This document shows positions 48,215 to 57,891 of a DNA stretch of 64,000 bases, one piece after another. Under the pieces are notes generated by a model. That model saw nothing but the letters and a program-made list of their open reading frames with translations. It searched no databases and was not told the origin of the DNA. Within the stretch, counting starts at the first letter, position 1. Each line of letters begins with the position of its first letter. The stretch is from positions 1 to 64,000 of the forward strand of contig NZ_WKEQ01000013.1 in NCBI RefSeq assembly GCF_021605415.1, written 5' to 3'. The DNA is from Pseudomonas syringae. Its GTDB lineage: Bacteria; Pseudomonadota; Gammaproteobacteria; Pseudomonadales; Pseudomonadaceae. The translations under genes were made by a program, and so were the position numbers.

Positions 48215-49735
48215 ATGCGTTACGCTCACCCCGGTACTGAAGGCGCCAAAGTCTCGTTCAAGAGCAAATACGGTAACTACATCGGCGGCGAGTTCGTCGC
48301 GCCTGTCAAAGGTCAGTACTTCACTACCACTTCGCCAGTGAATGGCGAAGCGATTGCCGAATTCCCCCGCTCCACCGCCGAAGACATCGACAAGGCGCTG
48401 GACGCCGCCCATGCCGCCGCCGACGCCTGGGGCACAACCTCCGCGCAGGCACGCTCGCTGACGCTGCTGAAAATCGCCGACCGCATCGAACAGAACCTCG
48501 AACTGCTGGCGATCACTGAAACCTGGGACAACGGCAAAGCCATCCGCGAAACCCTCAACGCCGACATCCCGCTGGCTGCCGACCATTTCCGCTACTTTGC
48601 CGGCTGCCTGCGCGCTCAGGAAGGCAGCGCAGCCGAAATCGACGGCAACACCGTTGCCTATCACATTCATGAACCACTGGGCGTGGTCGGCCAGATCATC
48701 CCGTGGAATTTCCCGATTCTGATGGCCGCATGGAAACTCGCGCCAGCACTGGCTGCCGGTAACTGCGTGGTGCTTAAACCTGCCGAGCAAACCCCATTGG
48801 GCATCACCGTGCTGATGGAACTGATCGGCGACCTGCTGCCGCCGGGCGTGCTCAACGTCGTGCAAGGGTTCGGCAAAGAAGCCGGCGAAGCCCTGGCCAC
48901 CAGCAAACGCATCGCCAAGATTGCCTTCACCGGCTCGACCCCGGTCGGCTCGCACATCATGAAGTGCGCCGCCGAGAACATCATTCCGTCCACCGTGGAG
49001 CTGGGTGGCAAATCGCCGAACATCTTCTTCGAAGACATCATGCAGGCCGAGCCGACGTTCATTGAGAAAGCCGCCGAAGGTCTGGTGCTGGCGTTCTTCA
49101 ATCAGGGCGAAGTCTGCACCTGCCCTTCCCGTGCGCTGGTTCAGGAATCGATTTACGACGAATTCATGCAAGTGGTGATGAAGAAGGTCATGCAGATCAA
49201 GCGTGGCGACCCGCTCGACACCGACACCATGGTCGGTGCCCAGGCCTCCGAGCAGCAATTCGACAAAATCCTTTCGTACCTGGAAATCGCCAAGGGCGAA
49301 GGCGCCGAGCTGTTGACTGGCGGCAAGGTAGAGAAACTCGAGGGCAGCCTGTCGACCGGCTATTACATCCAGCCGACCCTGCTTAAAGGCACCAACAAAA
49401 TGCGCGTGTTCCAGGAAGAAATCTTTGGCCCGGTGGTGAGCATCACCACTTTCAAGGACGAAGCCGAAGCCCTGGCCATCGCCAACGACACCGAATTCGG
49501 CCTCGGCGCCGGCCTGTGGACCCGCGACATCAACCGCGCCTACCGCATGGGCCGCGCGATCAAGGCCGGTCGCGTGTGGACCAACTGCTACCACCTGTAT
49601 CCGGCGCATGCCGCGTTCGGCGGGTACAAGAAGTCCGGCGTCGGTCGTGAAACCCACAAGATGATGCTCGATCACTATCAGCAGACCAAAAACCTGCTGG
49701 TGAGCTACGACATTAATCCGTTGGGCTTCTTCTAA
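48215..49735 (+). CDS. exaC: Aldehyde dehydrogenase (ExaC/EatF type, acetaldehyde oxidation)
   Basis: The 506-residue NAD-dependent ALDH has the catalytic Glu262 in VELGGKSPN and Cys301 in [11 protein letters not shown], plus [10 protein letters not shown] in the cofactor-binding part. In this locus it would oxidise the acetaldehyde released by ethanolamine ammonia-lyase to acetate. AAGGAG before the ATG at 48215 decides the start. The ORF can be read from 48170, but that lies in the leader. It is preceded by a sigma-54 promoter. Confidence 0.92.
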   Translation: MRYAHPGTEGAKVSFKSKYGNYIGGEFVAPVKGQYFTTTSPVNGEAIAEFPRSTAEDIDKALDAAHAAADAWGTTSAQARSLTLLKIADRIEQNLELLAITETWDNGKAIRETLNADIPLAADHFRYFAGCLRAQEGSAAEIDGNTVAYHIHEPLGVVGQIIPWNFPILMAAWKLAPALAAGNCVVLKPAEQTPLGITVLMELIGDLLPPGVLNVVQGFGKEAGEALATSKRIAKIAFTGSTPVGSHIMKCAAENIIPSTVELGGKSPNIFFEDIMQAEPTFIEKAAEGLVLAFFNQGEVCTCPSRALVQESIYDEFMQVVMKKVMQIKRGDPLDTDTMVGAQASEQQFDKILSYLEIAKGEGAELLTGGKVEKLEGSLSTGYYIQPTLLKGTNKMRVFQEEIFGPVVSITTFKDEAEALAIANDTEFGLGAGLWTRDINRAYRMGRAIKAGRVWTNCYHLYPAHAAFGGYKKSGVGRETHKMMLDHYQQTKNLLVSYDINPLGFF

Positions 49736-49779
49736 AACCTCTGGGGCGATGCAGTTAATCCTGTGTTGCCCTTTTAATA

Positions 49780-49805
49780 GCCATCGCTGGCTTGCCAGCG
49801 ATGGC
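49780..49805. repeat. Perfect palindromic REP hairpin
   Basis: GCCATCGCTGGC, TT, GCCAGCGATGGC: a 12-bp perfect stem, 44 bp after the aldehyde dehydrogenase stop. It may end or stabilise that transcript. Confidence 0.75.
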
Positions 49806-49840
49806 GCCCTCAATGACACAACCCAATGGTCTGGCCGCTC

Positions 49841-49856
49841 TGGCACGGCCTTTGCG
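49841..49856 (+). promoter_or_regulatory. Sigma-54 promoter of the ethanolamine permease gene
   Basis: TGGCACG-GCCT-TTGCG matches the -24/-12 consensus almost perfectly (GG at 49842-49843, GC at 49854-49855). It lies 106 bp before the permease ATG. Confidence 0.82.
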
Positions 49857-49961
49857 TACCCGAAATCCACAATCTGCCGCTGCGTGAACAGCACCCATCC
49901 ACCCCAACCGCTCCATCCGAAAGTCCAAAAAATCGAACAATAAAAAAGACAGCGAGGACTT

Positions 49962-51332
49962 ATGACAACCACCACACAGCTCAAACCCACACTCGGCACC
50001 CTGCATTTATGGGGCATTGCCGTCGGCCTGGTGATTTCCGGCGAGTACTTCGGCTGGAGTTACGGCTGGGGCACCGCAGGCACACTAGGCTTTTTGGTCA
50101 CGGCGCTGATGGTCGCGACCATGTACACGTGTTTTATCTTCAGTTTCACCGAATTGACTACCGCGATTCCCCACGCTGGCGGGCCGTTTGCCTACAGCCG
50201 GCGGGCTTTCGGCGAGAAAGGCGGATTGATCGCCGGGATCGCCACCCTGATCGAATTTGTCTTTGCACCGCCGGCCATCGCCATGGCCATCGGCGCCTAC
50301 CTCAACGTGCAGTTTCCGGAGCTTGACCCGAAACTGGCAGCGGTCGGCGCGTATTTCATCTTCATGACCCTCAACATCCTCGGCGTCAGCATCGCCGCGA
50401 CCTTCGAACTGGTCGTCACTGTGCTCGCAGTCGCTGAGTTGCTGGTGTTCATGGGCGTGGTCGCGCCGGGTTTCAGCTTCAGCAACTTCGTGCTCAACGG
50501 CTGGTCGGGTGCCAACGAGTTCACCCTGGGCTCGATTCCCGGGATCTTTGCGGCGATCCCCTTCGCGATCTGGTTCTTCCTGGCCATCGAAGGCGCGGCC
50601 ATGGCAGCCGAGGAAGCCAAGGATCCGAAACGTACGATTCCCAAGGCCTACGTCAGCGGCATTCTGACCCTGGTGTTCCTCGCCATCGGTGTGATGGTCA
50701 TGGCCGGCGGTGTCGGCGACTGGCGGCAACTGTCGAACATCAACGACCCGCTGCCACAGGCGATGAAAGCCGTGGTCGGCAGCAACTCGACATGGATGCA
50801 CATGCTGGTGTGGATCGGCCTGTTCGGGCTGGTGGCGAGTTTTCACGGGATCATTCTGGGCTATTCTCGGCAGTTCTTTGCGCTGGCGCGTGCCGGTTAT
50901 CTGCCCAAAGGATTGGCGAAACTGTCGCGTTTCCAGACGCCTCACCGGGCGATTCTCGCCGGTGGCGTGGTCGGCATTGCGGCGATCTACAGCGACGGCC
51001 TGGTCAATCTGCAGGGCATGACCCTGACGGCGGCGATGATCACCATGTCGGTGTTCGGCGCCATCGTGATGTACATCATCAGCATGCTCAGCCTGTTCCG
51101 CTTGCGCAAAACCGAGCCTGACCTGGAGCGCACCTTCCGCGCGCCAGGCTATCCGGTGGTGCCAGCGATTGCGCTGTTTCTGGCGGTGGTGTGTCTGGTG
51201 GCGATGGCCTGGTTCAACCCGCTGATCGGTTGCGTATTCCTCGGGTTCATGGCGGCCGGGTATCTGTATTTCCAGCTGACCGCCAAGCAACGGGCCAATG
51301 CCCCGGCCGACGCTATGCTTTCAGGTATTTAA
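49962..51332 (+). CDS. eat: Ethanolamine permease (APC family)
   Basis: The 456-residue protein has about twelve transmembrane helices and matches the ethanolamine permease branch of the APC superfamily: GLVISGEYFGWSYGW in helix 1, PHAGGPFAYSRRAFG, and FAIWFFLAIEGAAMAAEEAKDP in the middle. It would import ethanolamine for EutBC. AGCGAGGAC lies before the ATG. It is preceded by its own sigma-54 promoter and followed 114 bp later by eutB. Confidence 0.93.
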   Translation: MTTTTQLKPTLGTLHLWGIAVGLVISGEYFGWSYGWGTAGTLGFLVTALMVATMYTCFIFSFTELTTAIPHAGGPFAYSRRAFGEKGGLIAGIATLIEFVFAPPAIAMAIGAYLNVQFPELDPKLAAVGAYFIFMTLNILGVSIAATFELVVTVLAVAELLVFMGVVAPGFSFSNFVLNGWSGANEFTLGSIPGIFAAIPFAIWFFLAIEGAAMAAEEAKDPKRTIPKAYVSGILTLVFLAIGVMVMAGGVGDWRQLSNINDPLPQAMKAVVGSNSTWMHMLVWIGLFGLVASFHGIILGYSRQFFALARAGYLPKGLAKLSRFQTPHRAILAGGVVGIAAIYSDGLVNLQGMTLTAAMITMSVFGAIVMYIISMLSLFRLRKTEPDLERTFRAPGYPVVPAIALFLAVVCLVAMAWFNPLIGCVFLGFMAAGYLYFQLTAKQRANAPADAMLSGI

Positions 51333-51363
51333 CCTTGCCACATTGAAGTGCACACGCCCCATG

Positions 51364-51402
51364 TAGGAGCTGACGAGTGAAACGAGGCTGCGGCAGCTCC
51401 TA
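51364..51402 (+). repeat. REP-derived stem-loop between eat and eutB
   Basis: TAGGAGCTG (51364-51372) pairs with CAGCTCCTA (51394-51402). It lies in the eat-eutB gap, which shows no -24/-12 promoter, so eutBC are probably transcribed through this hairpin. Confidence 0.6.
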
Positions 51403-51446
51403 TAGGGTAGGGTTGATCTGTTTGGTATTCAGGAGAATTTAGCCCC

Positions 51447-52841
51447 ATGGCTGCATTTGCCCATTCTGTCGGCGCCCAGACTTATCGCTTCGACAGCCTC
51501 AAGGCCGTCATGGCCAAGGCCAGTCCCGCGCGCTCCGGGGACTTTCTGGCCGGTGTCGCCGCGCTCAACGATGGCGAGCGTGTGGCCGCGCAAATGGCGC
51601 TGGCCGACATTCCGCTCACGCATTTTTTACAGGAAGCGCTGATTCCTTACGAATCCGATGAAGTCACCCGCCTGATCCTCGACAGTCACGACAAACAGGC
51701 TTTCGCTGCGGTCAGCCATCTCACCGTCGGCGGCTTTCGTGACTGGCTACTCAGCGATGCCGCCGACGAAATCAGCCTGCGCAGCCTCGCGCCCGGCCTG
51801 ACCCCGGAAATGGCCGCCGCCGTGTCGAAGATCATGCGCGTGCAGGATCTGGTGCTGGTCGCGCAGAAAATCCGCGTGGTCACCCGGTTTCGCGGCACCC
51901 TCGGATTGCGCGGGCGCCTGTCGACACGTCTGCAACCGAATCACCCGACCGACGACCCGGCCGGCATCGCCGCGAGCATTCTCGACGGCCTGCTGTACGG
52001 CAACGGCGACGCGATGATCGGCATCAATCCGGCCACCGACAGCACCGCGTCGATCTGCGCGATGCTGGAAATGCTCGACGCGATCATCCAGCGCTACGAC
52101 ATCCCGACCCAGGCCTGCGTGCTGACCCACGTCACCACCTCTATAGAAGCTGCCAACCGGGGCGTGCCGCTGGATCTGGTGTTTCAGTCGATCGCCGGCA
52201 CCGAGGCGGCCAACGCCAGCTTCGGCATCAACCTGAACCTCTTGCAGGAAGGCTATGACGCCGGGCTGAGCCTGAAACGCGGCACCCTCGGGCAGAACCT
52301 GATGTATTTCGAAACCGGCCAGGGCAGCGCGCTGTCGGCCAACGCCCATCATGGCGTCGATCAACAGACCTGCGAGGCGCGGGCCTACGCCGTGGCGCGA
52401 CATTTCAAGCCGTTCCTGGTGAACACCGTTGTAGGATTTATCGGCCCGGAATACCTCTACAACGGCAAACAGATCATTCGCGCCGGCCTCGAAGACCACT
52501 TCTGCGGCAAACTTCTCGGCGTGCCGATGGGTTGCGACATCTGCTACACCAACCACGCCGAAGCCGATCAGGACGACATGGACACCCTGCTGACGCTGCT
52601 CGGCGTCGCGGGGATCAACTTCATCATGGGCATCCCCGGCTCCGACGACATCATGCTCAATTACCAGACCACCTCATTCCACGACGCGCTGTATGCACGC
52701 CAGACCCTGGGCCTGAAACCGGCGCCGGAGTTCGAGCAATGGCTGGCGAACATGGGCATCTTCACGCAAGCGGACGGCAAAATTCGCTTCGGCGACAACC
52801 TGCCACCGGCCTTCCGCCAGGCGCTGGCGCACTTGGGATAA
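51447..52841 (+). CDS. eutB: Ethanolamine ammonia-lyase large subunit
   Basis: EutB is the catalytic subunit of the adenosylcobalamin-dependent lyase that splits ethanolamine into acetaldehyde and ammonia. The 464-residue protein has the expected length and conserved stretches ([61 protein letters not shown]). AGGAGAAT lies before the ATG at 51447. It is followed by eutC 8 bp later. No eutA reactivase or shell-protein genes are present, so this is the simple cytosolic pathway. Confidence 0.97.
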   Translation: MAAFAHSVGAQTYRFDSLKAVMAKASPARSGDFLAGVAALNDGERVAAQMALADIPLTHFLQEALIPYESDEVTRLILDSHDKQAFAAVSHLTVGGFRDWLLSDAADEISLRSLAPGLTPEMAAAVSKIMRVQDLVLVAQKIRVVTRFRGTLGLRGRLSTRLQPNHPTDDPAGIAASILDGLLYGNGDAMIGINPATDSTASICAMLEMLDAIIQRYDIPTQACVLTHVTTSIEAANRGVPLDLVFQSIAGTEAANASFGINLNLLQEGYDAGLSLKRGTLGQNLMYFETGQGSALSANAHHGVDQQTCEARAYAVARHFKPFLVNTVVGFIGPEYLYNGKQIIRAGLEDHFCGKLLGVPMGCDICYTNHAEADQDDMDTLLTLLGVAGINFIMGIPGSDDIMLNYQTTSFHDALYARQTLGLKPAPEFEQWLANMGIFTQADGKIRFGDNLPPAFRQALAHLG

Positions 52842-52849
52842 ACGAGCAT

Positions 52850-53674
52850 ATGGATAAACCGCCCATCGACCCACAAAATCCCTGGCTGGCACTGCGCCGC
52901 CTGACTCCGGCGCGCATTGCCTTGGGCCGCACCGGCACCAGCCTGCCGACGAGCGCACAGCTGGATTTCCAGCTTGCCCACGCCCAGGCGCGGGACGCGG
53001 TACACCTGCCGTTCGATCATGCCGGGCTCGGCGCACAACTGAGCGAACGCGGGCGTGAAACCCTGCTGCTGCACAGCGCTGCGGTGGATCGCAACAGCTA
53101 CCTGCAACGCCCGGATCTGGGGCGCAAGCTCAGCGATGACTCGGCGCAAGCATTACGTGAATATGCGTTGGCCCATTCGGGCGGCGTCGACTTGGCCATT
53201 GTCGTCGCTGATGGTTTGTCGGCGTTGGCGGTACATCGCCACACCTTGCCCTTTCTCACGCGGCTGGAAGAACAAATGGGCACGGATGACTGGTCGGTGG
53301 CGCCCGTCATTCTTGTGGAACAGGGCCGCGTGGCCATCGGTGATGAAATCGGCGAACTGCTCGGCGCCAAAATGGTTGTCATGCTGATCGGAGAGCGCCC
53401 CGGCCTCAGTTCGCCGGACAGTCTGGGTCTGTATTTCACCTACAATCCGAAGGTCGGGCTCACCGATGCCCACCGCAACTGCATTTCCAACGTGCGGCTC
53501 GAAGGCCTCAGTTACGGCATGGCGGCTCACCGCTTGCTGTACCTCATGCGTGAAGCCTGTCGGCGGCAGCTCTCGGGGGTCAGTCTGAAGGACGAAGCAG
53601 AGGTTCAGACGCTTGAATCGGACGACGGTGTAGACATGAAAGGAAATTTCCTACTGGATCCGCCCACAACCTGA
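52850..53674 (+). CDS. eutC: Ethanolamine ammonia-lyase small subunit
   Basis: EutC binds the cobalamin tail and completes the lyase. The 274-residue protein has [20 protein letters not shown] near the N terminus, [15 protein letters not shown], and [22 protein letters not shown] near the C terminus. The ATG at 52850 is 8 bp after the eutB stop. The reading frame is open far upstream inside eutB but has no valid start there. Confidence 0.96.
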   Translation: MDKPPIDPQNPWLALRRLTPARIALGRTGTSLPTSAQLDFQLAHAQARDAVHLPFDHAGLGAQLSERGRETLLLHSAAVDRNSYLQRPDLGRKLSDDSAQALREYALAHSGGVDLAIVVADGLSALAVHRHTLPFLTRLEEQMGTDDWSVAPVILVEQGRVAIGDEIGELLGAKMVVMLIGERPGLSSPDSLGLYFTYNPKVGLTDAHRNCISNVRLEGLSYGMAAHRLLYLMREACRRQLSGVSLKDEAEVQTLESDDGVDMKGNFLLDPPTT

Positions 53675-53790
53675 AGCGTTTCCGCATTGCGTTTCGGCGG
53701 CGGTTTCAGGCAGGATCGACGCACGGCCGCCCGGGTTTCCCATCGCCGTCAGCGCACGTGAAGACAGCCACTTGAAGGACGAGACCTAGC

Positions 53791-54252
53791 ATGCGGATTA
53801 TTCAAGCGACCCTGGAACACCTGGATTTACTGACCCCGTTGTTCGTCAAATACCGCGAGTTCTATGGTTCCTTGCCCTATCCGGACTCGTCTCGGGCATT
53901 TCTTGAAAAACGCCTGCGGCGCAAGGAATCCGTCATCTATCTGGCCCTTGCCGACGATGACGACAAAAAACTCATGGGCTTCTGTCAGTTGTACCCAAGC
54001 TTCTCTTCGCTTTCGCTCAAACGTGTATGGATCCTCAACGACATCTATGTCGCCGAAGACGCCCGTCGCCAGCTCGTGGCCGACAACCTGATACGCACTG
54101 CAAAAAAAATGGCCAAGGAAACCCAGGCCGTGCGCATGCGCGTCTCGACCAGCAGCAACAATGAAGTGGCGCAGAAAACCTACGAATCCATCGGCTTCAA
54201 GGAAGACACCGAGTTCAAGAACTACGTGTTGCCGATCAGCGACGAGTTGTAA
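53791..54252 (+). CDS. GNAT-family N-acetyltransferase
   Basis: The 153-residue protein has the GNAT core: VIYLALADDDDKKLMGFCQLYP (strands 2-4), LNDIYVAEDARRQLVADNLI (motif A, CoA binding), and NNEVAQKTYESIGF (motif B). The acceptor is unknown. AAGGACGAG lies before the ATG at 53791. It stands alone, 117 bp after eutC and before a terminator. Confidence 0.9.
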   Translation: MRIIQATLEHLDLLTPLFVKYREFYGSLPYPDSSRAFLEKRLRRKESVIYLALADDDDKKLMGFCQLYPSFSSLSLKRVWILNDIYVAEDARRQLVADNLIRTAKKMAKETQAVRMRVSTSSNNEVAQKTYESIGFKEDTEFKNYVLPISDEL

Positions 54253-54262
54253 GCTTTTAAAG

Positions 54263-54294
54263 GATCGCAGCCAGTGGTGGGCTGCGATCTTTCG
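54263..54294 (+). terminator. Terminator after the acetyltransferase gene
   Basis: GATCGCAGCC (54263-54272) pairs with GGCTGCGATC (54280-54289), followed by TTTC. The arms are REP-like (GATCGCAGCC), another case of a REP unit doubling as a terminator. Confidence 0.75.
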
Positions 54295-54366
54295 CTCTTC
54301 ACTGACAATTCCTCACACCCGACATTCCCCGCTACAAAACCAACACGCTTTCCAACGTTCAAACCG

Positions 54367-54372
54367 TATAAT
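54367..54372 (+). promoter_or_regulatory. Candidate -10 box before dedA
   Basis: A perfect TATAAT lies 102 bp before the dedA ATG in an otherwise gene-free stretch. No clear -35 is visible. Confidence 0.3.
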
Positions 54373-54474
54373 GCCGACCTTTCCGGCTTGTAAGAAAAAC
54401 TACTCCTCTCTGTAGGCTTTCGCGAAGTCATCCGCACAGGCCTGCCGAGTCGGGCCGACACACAGGTGCCACCC

Positions 54475-55131
54475 ATGGATTTCAACCCGCTCGACCTCAT
54501 TCTGCATCTCGACGTGTACCTCGATTTGCTGGTGAATAACTACGGGCCATGGATCTACGCCATCCTGTTTCTGGTGATCTTCTGCGAAACCGGTCTGGTG
54601 GTGATGCCGTTCCTGCCGGGTGATTCCCTGCTGTTCATCGCGGGCGCCGTGGCGGCCGGTGGCGGTATGGATCCGGTGTTGCTGGCGGGGCTGCTGATGC
54701 TCGCGGCGATTCTCGGTGACAGCACCAACTATGTGATCGGACGAACGGCCGGCGAAAAGCTCTTCAGCAATCCGAACTCGAAGATTTTCCGTCGCGATTA
54801 CCTGCAACAAACCCACGACTTCTACGACAAGCACGGCGGCAAAACCGTGACGCTGGCGCGCTTTCTGCCGATCGTCCGTACCTTCGCCCCGTTCGTGGCC
54901 GGTGTGGCGAAGATGCCTTACCCGCGCTTCTTCGGCTTCAGCATTCTCGGCACCATTTTGTGGGTCGGCGGTCTGGTGACACTGGGTTACTTCTTCGGCA
55001 ACGTACCGTTTATCAAGAAAAACCTGTCGCTGCTCGTCGTCGGCATCATCCTGCTGTCGCTGGTGCCGATGATCATCGGCGTCGTGCGCAGCCGTTTCGG
55101 CGGCTCCAGCTCCAAAGCCGAATCGCGCTGA
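54475..55131 (+). CDS. DedA-family membrane protein
   Basis: The 218-residue inner-membrane protein has the DedA motifs FCETGLVVMPFLPGDSLLF, GDSTNYVIGRTAGEKLF and RFLPIVRTFAPFVAGVAKM (the arginine-rich membrane motif). DedA proteins move undecaprenyl phosphate across the membrane in several bacteria. It is the second DedA-domain protein of the window (the other is fused to PAP2 at 31189). The ATG at 54475 is preferred over a GTG three codons upstream. Confidence 0.92.
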   Translation: MDFNPLDLILHLDVYLDLLVNNYGPWIYAILFLVIFCETGLVVMPFLPGDSLLFIAGAVAAGGGMDPVLLAGLLMLAAILGDSTNYVIGRTAGEKLFSNPNSKIFRRDYLQQTHDFYDKHGGKTVTLARFLPIVRTFAPFVAGVAKMPYPRFFGFSILGTILWVGGLVTLGYFFGNVPFIKKNLSLLVVGIILLSLVPMIIGVVRSRFGGSSSKAESR

Positions 55132-55135
55132 ACCC

Positions 55136-55948
55136 ATGTGGTCACTGAGCGCCTGGCGTCGCCGGCGCCTCTTGGCCAAGCACCCGATTGCCGACGACCT
55201 CTGGCAACGGGTGCGCCATCACCTGAGCTTTCTCGACGGCATCAGTGCCGCTGAAGACCATTGGCTGCGTGAAGCCTGCGTCCTGTTTCTCGAAGAAAAA
55301 CACCTGAGCGCCCTGCCCGGCGTCGAGCTTCATCAGGAACAACGCCTGCTGCTCGCCGCCCAGGCGCAATTGCCGCTGATGTATCTGGGCGACTTGAACT
55401 GGTATCAGGGCTTTCATGAAATCGTCCTCTACCCCGACGACTTCCTCAGCCCTCAGCGCCACCGCGATGCCAGCGGCGTCGAGCACGAATGGGACGGCGA
55501 ACACAGCGGTGAAGCCTGGCAACAGGGGCCGGTGATTCTCGCCTGGCCGGGCGTGATGGCCAGTGGTGGCTGGGAAGGCTACAACCTGGTCATCCACGAA
55601 CTGGCGCACAAGCTCGACATGCTCACCGGTGACGCCAACGGTCTGCCGCCGCTGCACGCCGACATGCGCGTCAGCGATTGGGCCGAGGTGATGCAGGCGG
55701 CCTACGACGACCTTAACCGCCAACTCGACCACAACCCCGACGCCGAAACCGCCATCGACCCGTATGCGGCGGAAAACCCCGCCGAGTTCTTTGCCGTCAC
55801 CAGCGAATACTTCTTCAGCGCCCCGGATCTGCTGCAAACCGCCTATCCACAGGTGTACACGCAATTGCAGTTGTTCTACCGCCAGGATCCGCTTGCCCGG
55901 TTGTTGCAACTTCAGGCGCAAGACCCGGTCTATCAGGCTCACGACTAA
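55136..55948 (+). CDS. mtfA: MtfA-like zinc-dependent peptidase
   Basis: The 270-residue soluble protein belongs to the MtfA (DUF980) family, with the metal motif [18 protein letters not shown] (HExxH form) near residue 152 and a downstream Glu in [14 protein letters not shown]. In E. coli, MtfA binds the repressor Mlc and has aminopeptidase activity. It starts 4 bp after dedA and is probably co-transcribed. Confidence 0.92.
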   Translation: MWSLSAWRRRRLLAKHPIADDLWQRVRHHLSFLDGISAAEDHWLREACVLFLEEKHLSALPGVELHQEQRLLLAAQAQLPLMYLGDLNWYQGFHEIVLYPDDFLSPQRHRDASGVEHEWDGEHSGEAWQQGPVILAWPGVMASGGWEGYNLVIHELAHKLDMLTGDANGLPPLHADMRVSDWAEVMQAAYDDLNRQLDHNPDAETAIDPYAAENPAEFFAVTSEYFFSAPDLLQTAYPQVYTQLQLFYRQDPLARLLQLQAQDPVYQAHD

Positions 55949-55993
55949 GGCCGGGACGACTTTCGGTGCATGGCATCGGCAGCGGAATGTGCC

Positions 55994-55999
55994 TATAAT
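55994..55999 (+). promoter_or_regulatory. -10 box of ppa
   Basis: TATAAT lies 61 bp before the ppa ATG, with TGGCAT 17 bp upstream as a poor -35. Confidence 0.4.
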
Positions 56000-56060
56000 C
56001 GCCGCCACTTTTTGGTCAATCCGGCCAAGTGTTTTTGGTCAACTACGGGGGCAACGCCCA

Positions 56061-56588
56061 ATGAGCTACAGCAAGATTCCGGCTGGCAAAGACCTGCCGA
56101 ACGACATCTACGTCGCGATCGAGATCCCGGCCAACCACGCGCCGATCAAATACGAAATCGACAAAGACAGCGATTGCCTGTTCGTTGACCGTTTCATGGC
56201 CACCCCGATGTTTTACCCGGCCAACTACGGTTACATCCCGAACACCCTGGCCGACGACGGTGATCCCCTCGACGTGCTGGTCGTGACCCCTTACCCGGTT
56301 GCGCCAGGCTCGGTCATCCGCGCCCGTCCGGTCGGCATCCTGAACATGACCGACGACGGCGGCGGCGATGCCAAAGTCATCGCAGTCCCACACGACAAGC
56401 TGTCCCAGCTGTACGTCGATGTGAAGGAATACACCGACCTGCCGCCACTGCTGATCCAGCAGATCGAGCACTTCTTCGCGAACTACAAGGATCTCGAAAA
56501 AGGCAAATGGGTGAAAATCGAAGGCTGGGCCGGTGCAGACGCCGCCCGCGAAGCGATCACCAAGTCAGTCGCTGCCTACAAAGGCTAA
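56061..56588 (+). CDS. ppa: Inorganic pyrophosphatase
   Basis: Ppa hydrolyses pyrophosphate released by polymer synthesis. The 175-residue family I enzyme has [39 protein letters not shown] (the metal-binding DxDPxD signature) and [15 protein letters not shown]. The ATG at 56061 has GGGGGCAA upstream. The reading frame runs back into mtfA but the conserved protein starts here. Confidence 0.97.
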   Translation: MSYSKIPAGKDLPNDIYVAIEIPANHAPIKYEIDKDSDCLFVDRFMATPMFYPANYGYIPNTLADDGDPLDVLVVTPYPVAPGSVIRARPVGILNMTDDGGGDAKVIAVPHDKLSQLYVDVKEYTDLPPLLIQQIEHFFANYKDLEKGKWVKIEGWAGADAAREAITKSVAAYKG

Positions 56589-56616
56589 GCGCTCAGACCC
56601 GCTGTTTGCTTGATGA

Positions 56617-56641
56617 AACCCCGGTTAGCCGGGGTTTTTTA
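56617..56641 (+). terminator. Rho-independent terminator of ppa
   Basis: AAACCCCGG (56617-56625) pairs with CCGGGGTTT (56630-56638) around TTAG, followed by six T residues (56636-56641). Confidence 0.92.
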
Positions 56642-56754
56642 TTGCCTGGAATTTATTTTTTAAACACAAAGTTGAAGAAGCGCGGTTTGCGAATTAGCGA
56701 CCGTTTAGGTTTCACAAAGACCGTCTTACATCCCGTCTCAAATTTCCATTCCGA

Positions 56755-56800
56755 TTTGAACACCCGGTTTATTCAAACCGCTCTGGCACGCCCGTAGACT
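56755..56800 (+). promoter_or_regulatory. Promoter and operator-like palindrome of the S24 repressor gene
   Basis: TTTGAA-N11-TTCAAA (56755-56777) is a perfect inverted repeat. Its right arm TTCAAA is 17 bp before TAGACT (56795-56800), so the palindrome would cover the -35 of the repressor's own promoter. That layout fits autorepression. Confidence 0.5.
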
Positions 56801-56808
56801 CCGTGTTT

Positions 56809-57555
56809 ATGAGAAAGAACACTAGCGGTCCACGGTTCAGGGCTCTCCTGGACGAAGCGAAGATCAGCACCACCGGTTTCGCCAAGTTCTGGGGCACGGA
56901 AGCCCAAAACGTTCATAACTGGTACACCCGAGGTGTGCCCGCCTATCGTATGGAGGAAGTCGCGCGCCTCCTGTCGGTCAACAGCGAGTGGCTCAAAACC
57001 GGAGAAGGCCAGAAAGAAGCCGTGCGCATGGTCGCCGTCGACGAATTCGGCAACCCCATCGACGCCCATGCCATGCGCGGCAACTACACCGTCATCGACC
57101 CGGCCGACATCGACCTGCCCTTCTTCAAGGAAACCTCTGTCGGCGCCGGCCCCAACAAAACCCACGTCGTCCTTGACCCCGACAAAACACTGCGCATGGC
57201 GCGCAAACACCTCGACGCCCTGGACATCAAACACGGCGACGCCATTTGCTTGCACATGATCGGCAACAGCATGGCCGAACGCATCGAAGACGGCTCCATC
57301 CTCGCCATCGACCGCGGCCTGACCCAAGTCATCGACGGCGAAATATACGCCATCGAACACGACGGCATGCTGCGCATCAAATACCTCCACCGCATGCCTG
57401 GCAACGCCCTGCGCCTGCGCAGCCACAACCGAAACGAATACCCGGACGAAATCTTCCGCGCCGCACAGATTGATGAGCAAAGGATTCACATATTGGGCTG
57501 GGTCTTCTTTTGTTCGACGCTGAGCAAGCGACGGCCCGTGGTGCCGTTTCTCTAA
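56809..57555 (+). CDS. LexA/CI-like repressor (HTH plus S24 peptidase)
   Basis: The 248-residue protein has an N-terminal DNA-binding helix-turn-helix (about 8-62; GFAKFWGTEAQNVHNWYTRG) and a C-terminal S24 self-cleavage domain with nucleophile Ser154 in MIGNSMAERI and general base Lys191 in LRIKYL. A possible cleavage bond is Ala113-Gly114. It resembles PrtR and phage CI repressors, which are inactivated in the SOS response. No phage, pyocin or SOS gene adjoins it, so its targets lie elsewhere or are limited to itself. The ATG at 56809 is preferred over a GTG two codons earlier. Confidence 0.88.
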   Translation: MRKNTSGPRFRALLDEAKISTTGFAKFWGTEAQNVHNWYTRGVPAYRMEEVARLLSVNSEWLKTGEGQKEAVRMVAVDEFGNPIDAHAMRGNYTVIDPADIDLPFFKETSVGAGPNKTHVVLDPDKTLRMARKHLDALDIKHGDAICLHMIGNSMAERIEDGSILAIDRGLTQVIDGEIYAIEHDGMLRIKYLHRMPGNALRLRSHNRNEYPDEIFRAAQIDEQRIHILGWVFFCSTLSKRRPVVPFL

Positions 57556-57589
57556 GACACGGCCGTATTCCGAGACCAACATAAATCCC

Positions 57590-57612
57590 TGTGGGAGCTG
57601 GCTTGCCAGCGA
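57590..57612. repeat. Half REP element, GGGAGCTGGCTTGCCAGC type
   Basis: TGTGGGAGCTGGCTTGCCAGCGA, one arm of the element seen complete at 5761-5850, 34 bp after the repressor stop. Confidence 0.65.
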
Positions 57613-57765
57613 AGAGGCCCGAATGACCACCGCAAATCACTAACCTGAGTCACCCGGATCGCTCTAATCCGCACTCCGGGCTGTAAATCCCGACCAAAAA
57701 TCAGTATCCTGCGCCCCACATTTGCGCATCGACCCGCCCCGCGGCCCAGATGACGCCTGACGCGG

Positions 57766-57891
57766 CAGACCACTGTCTGAACAAGTCCCACAGCCGGACG
57801 CAAGATCCGGATGTACATTTTGAAGGCTGAAGCGGTTCGTCAAAAACGAACCAAAGCAGTCCCCGAGAAGCCGGCCACAAGCCGGCTTTTT
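57766..57891 (+). ncRNA. Candidate structured small RNA with terminator
   Basis: Within the gene-free stretch 57556-58269, four stem-loops follow one another on the plus strand: CAGAC/GTCTG (57766-57779), CCGGA/TCCGG (57794-57810), GGTTCG/CGAACC (57834-57852), and AAGCCGGC/GCCGGCTT (57868-57888), which runs into TTTTT (57887-57891) as a good Rho-independent terminator. A TATCCT (about 57707) could be a -10. The reading frames across it look non-coding. The 5' end is unknown and no known RNA family is recognised. Confidence 0.4.
57868..57891 (+). terminator. Rho-independent terminator of the candidate RNA
   Basis: An 8-bp stem AAGCCGGC (57868-57875) and GCCGGCTT (57881-57888) with loop CACAA is followed by a T run. 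It is not near the end of any annotated gene: the repressor stop is 310 bp upstream. Confidence 0.8.

Noticed and set aside
48155..50017. A 620-codon minus-strand frame over the aldehyde dehydrogenase gene
   Set aside because: Antisense shadow of a well-supported gene, and it would cover the sigma-54 promoters.
45933..53674. Ethanolamine microcompartment operon
   Set aside because: Only the regulator, dehydrogenase, permease and EutBC are present; no shell proteins (EutS, M, N, L, K), EutA, EutE or EutG are seen.
57834..57852. GGTTCG...CGAACC taken as a tRNA T-arm
   Set aside because: The loop does not fit a T-loop (TTCGA form), and no anticodon arm, D-arm or CCA-side acceptor stem can be drawn around it.
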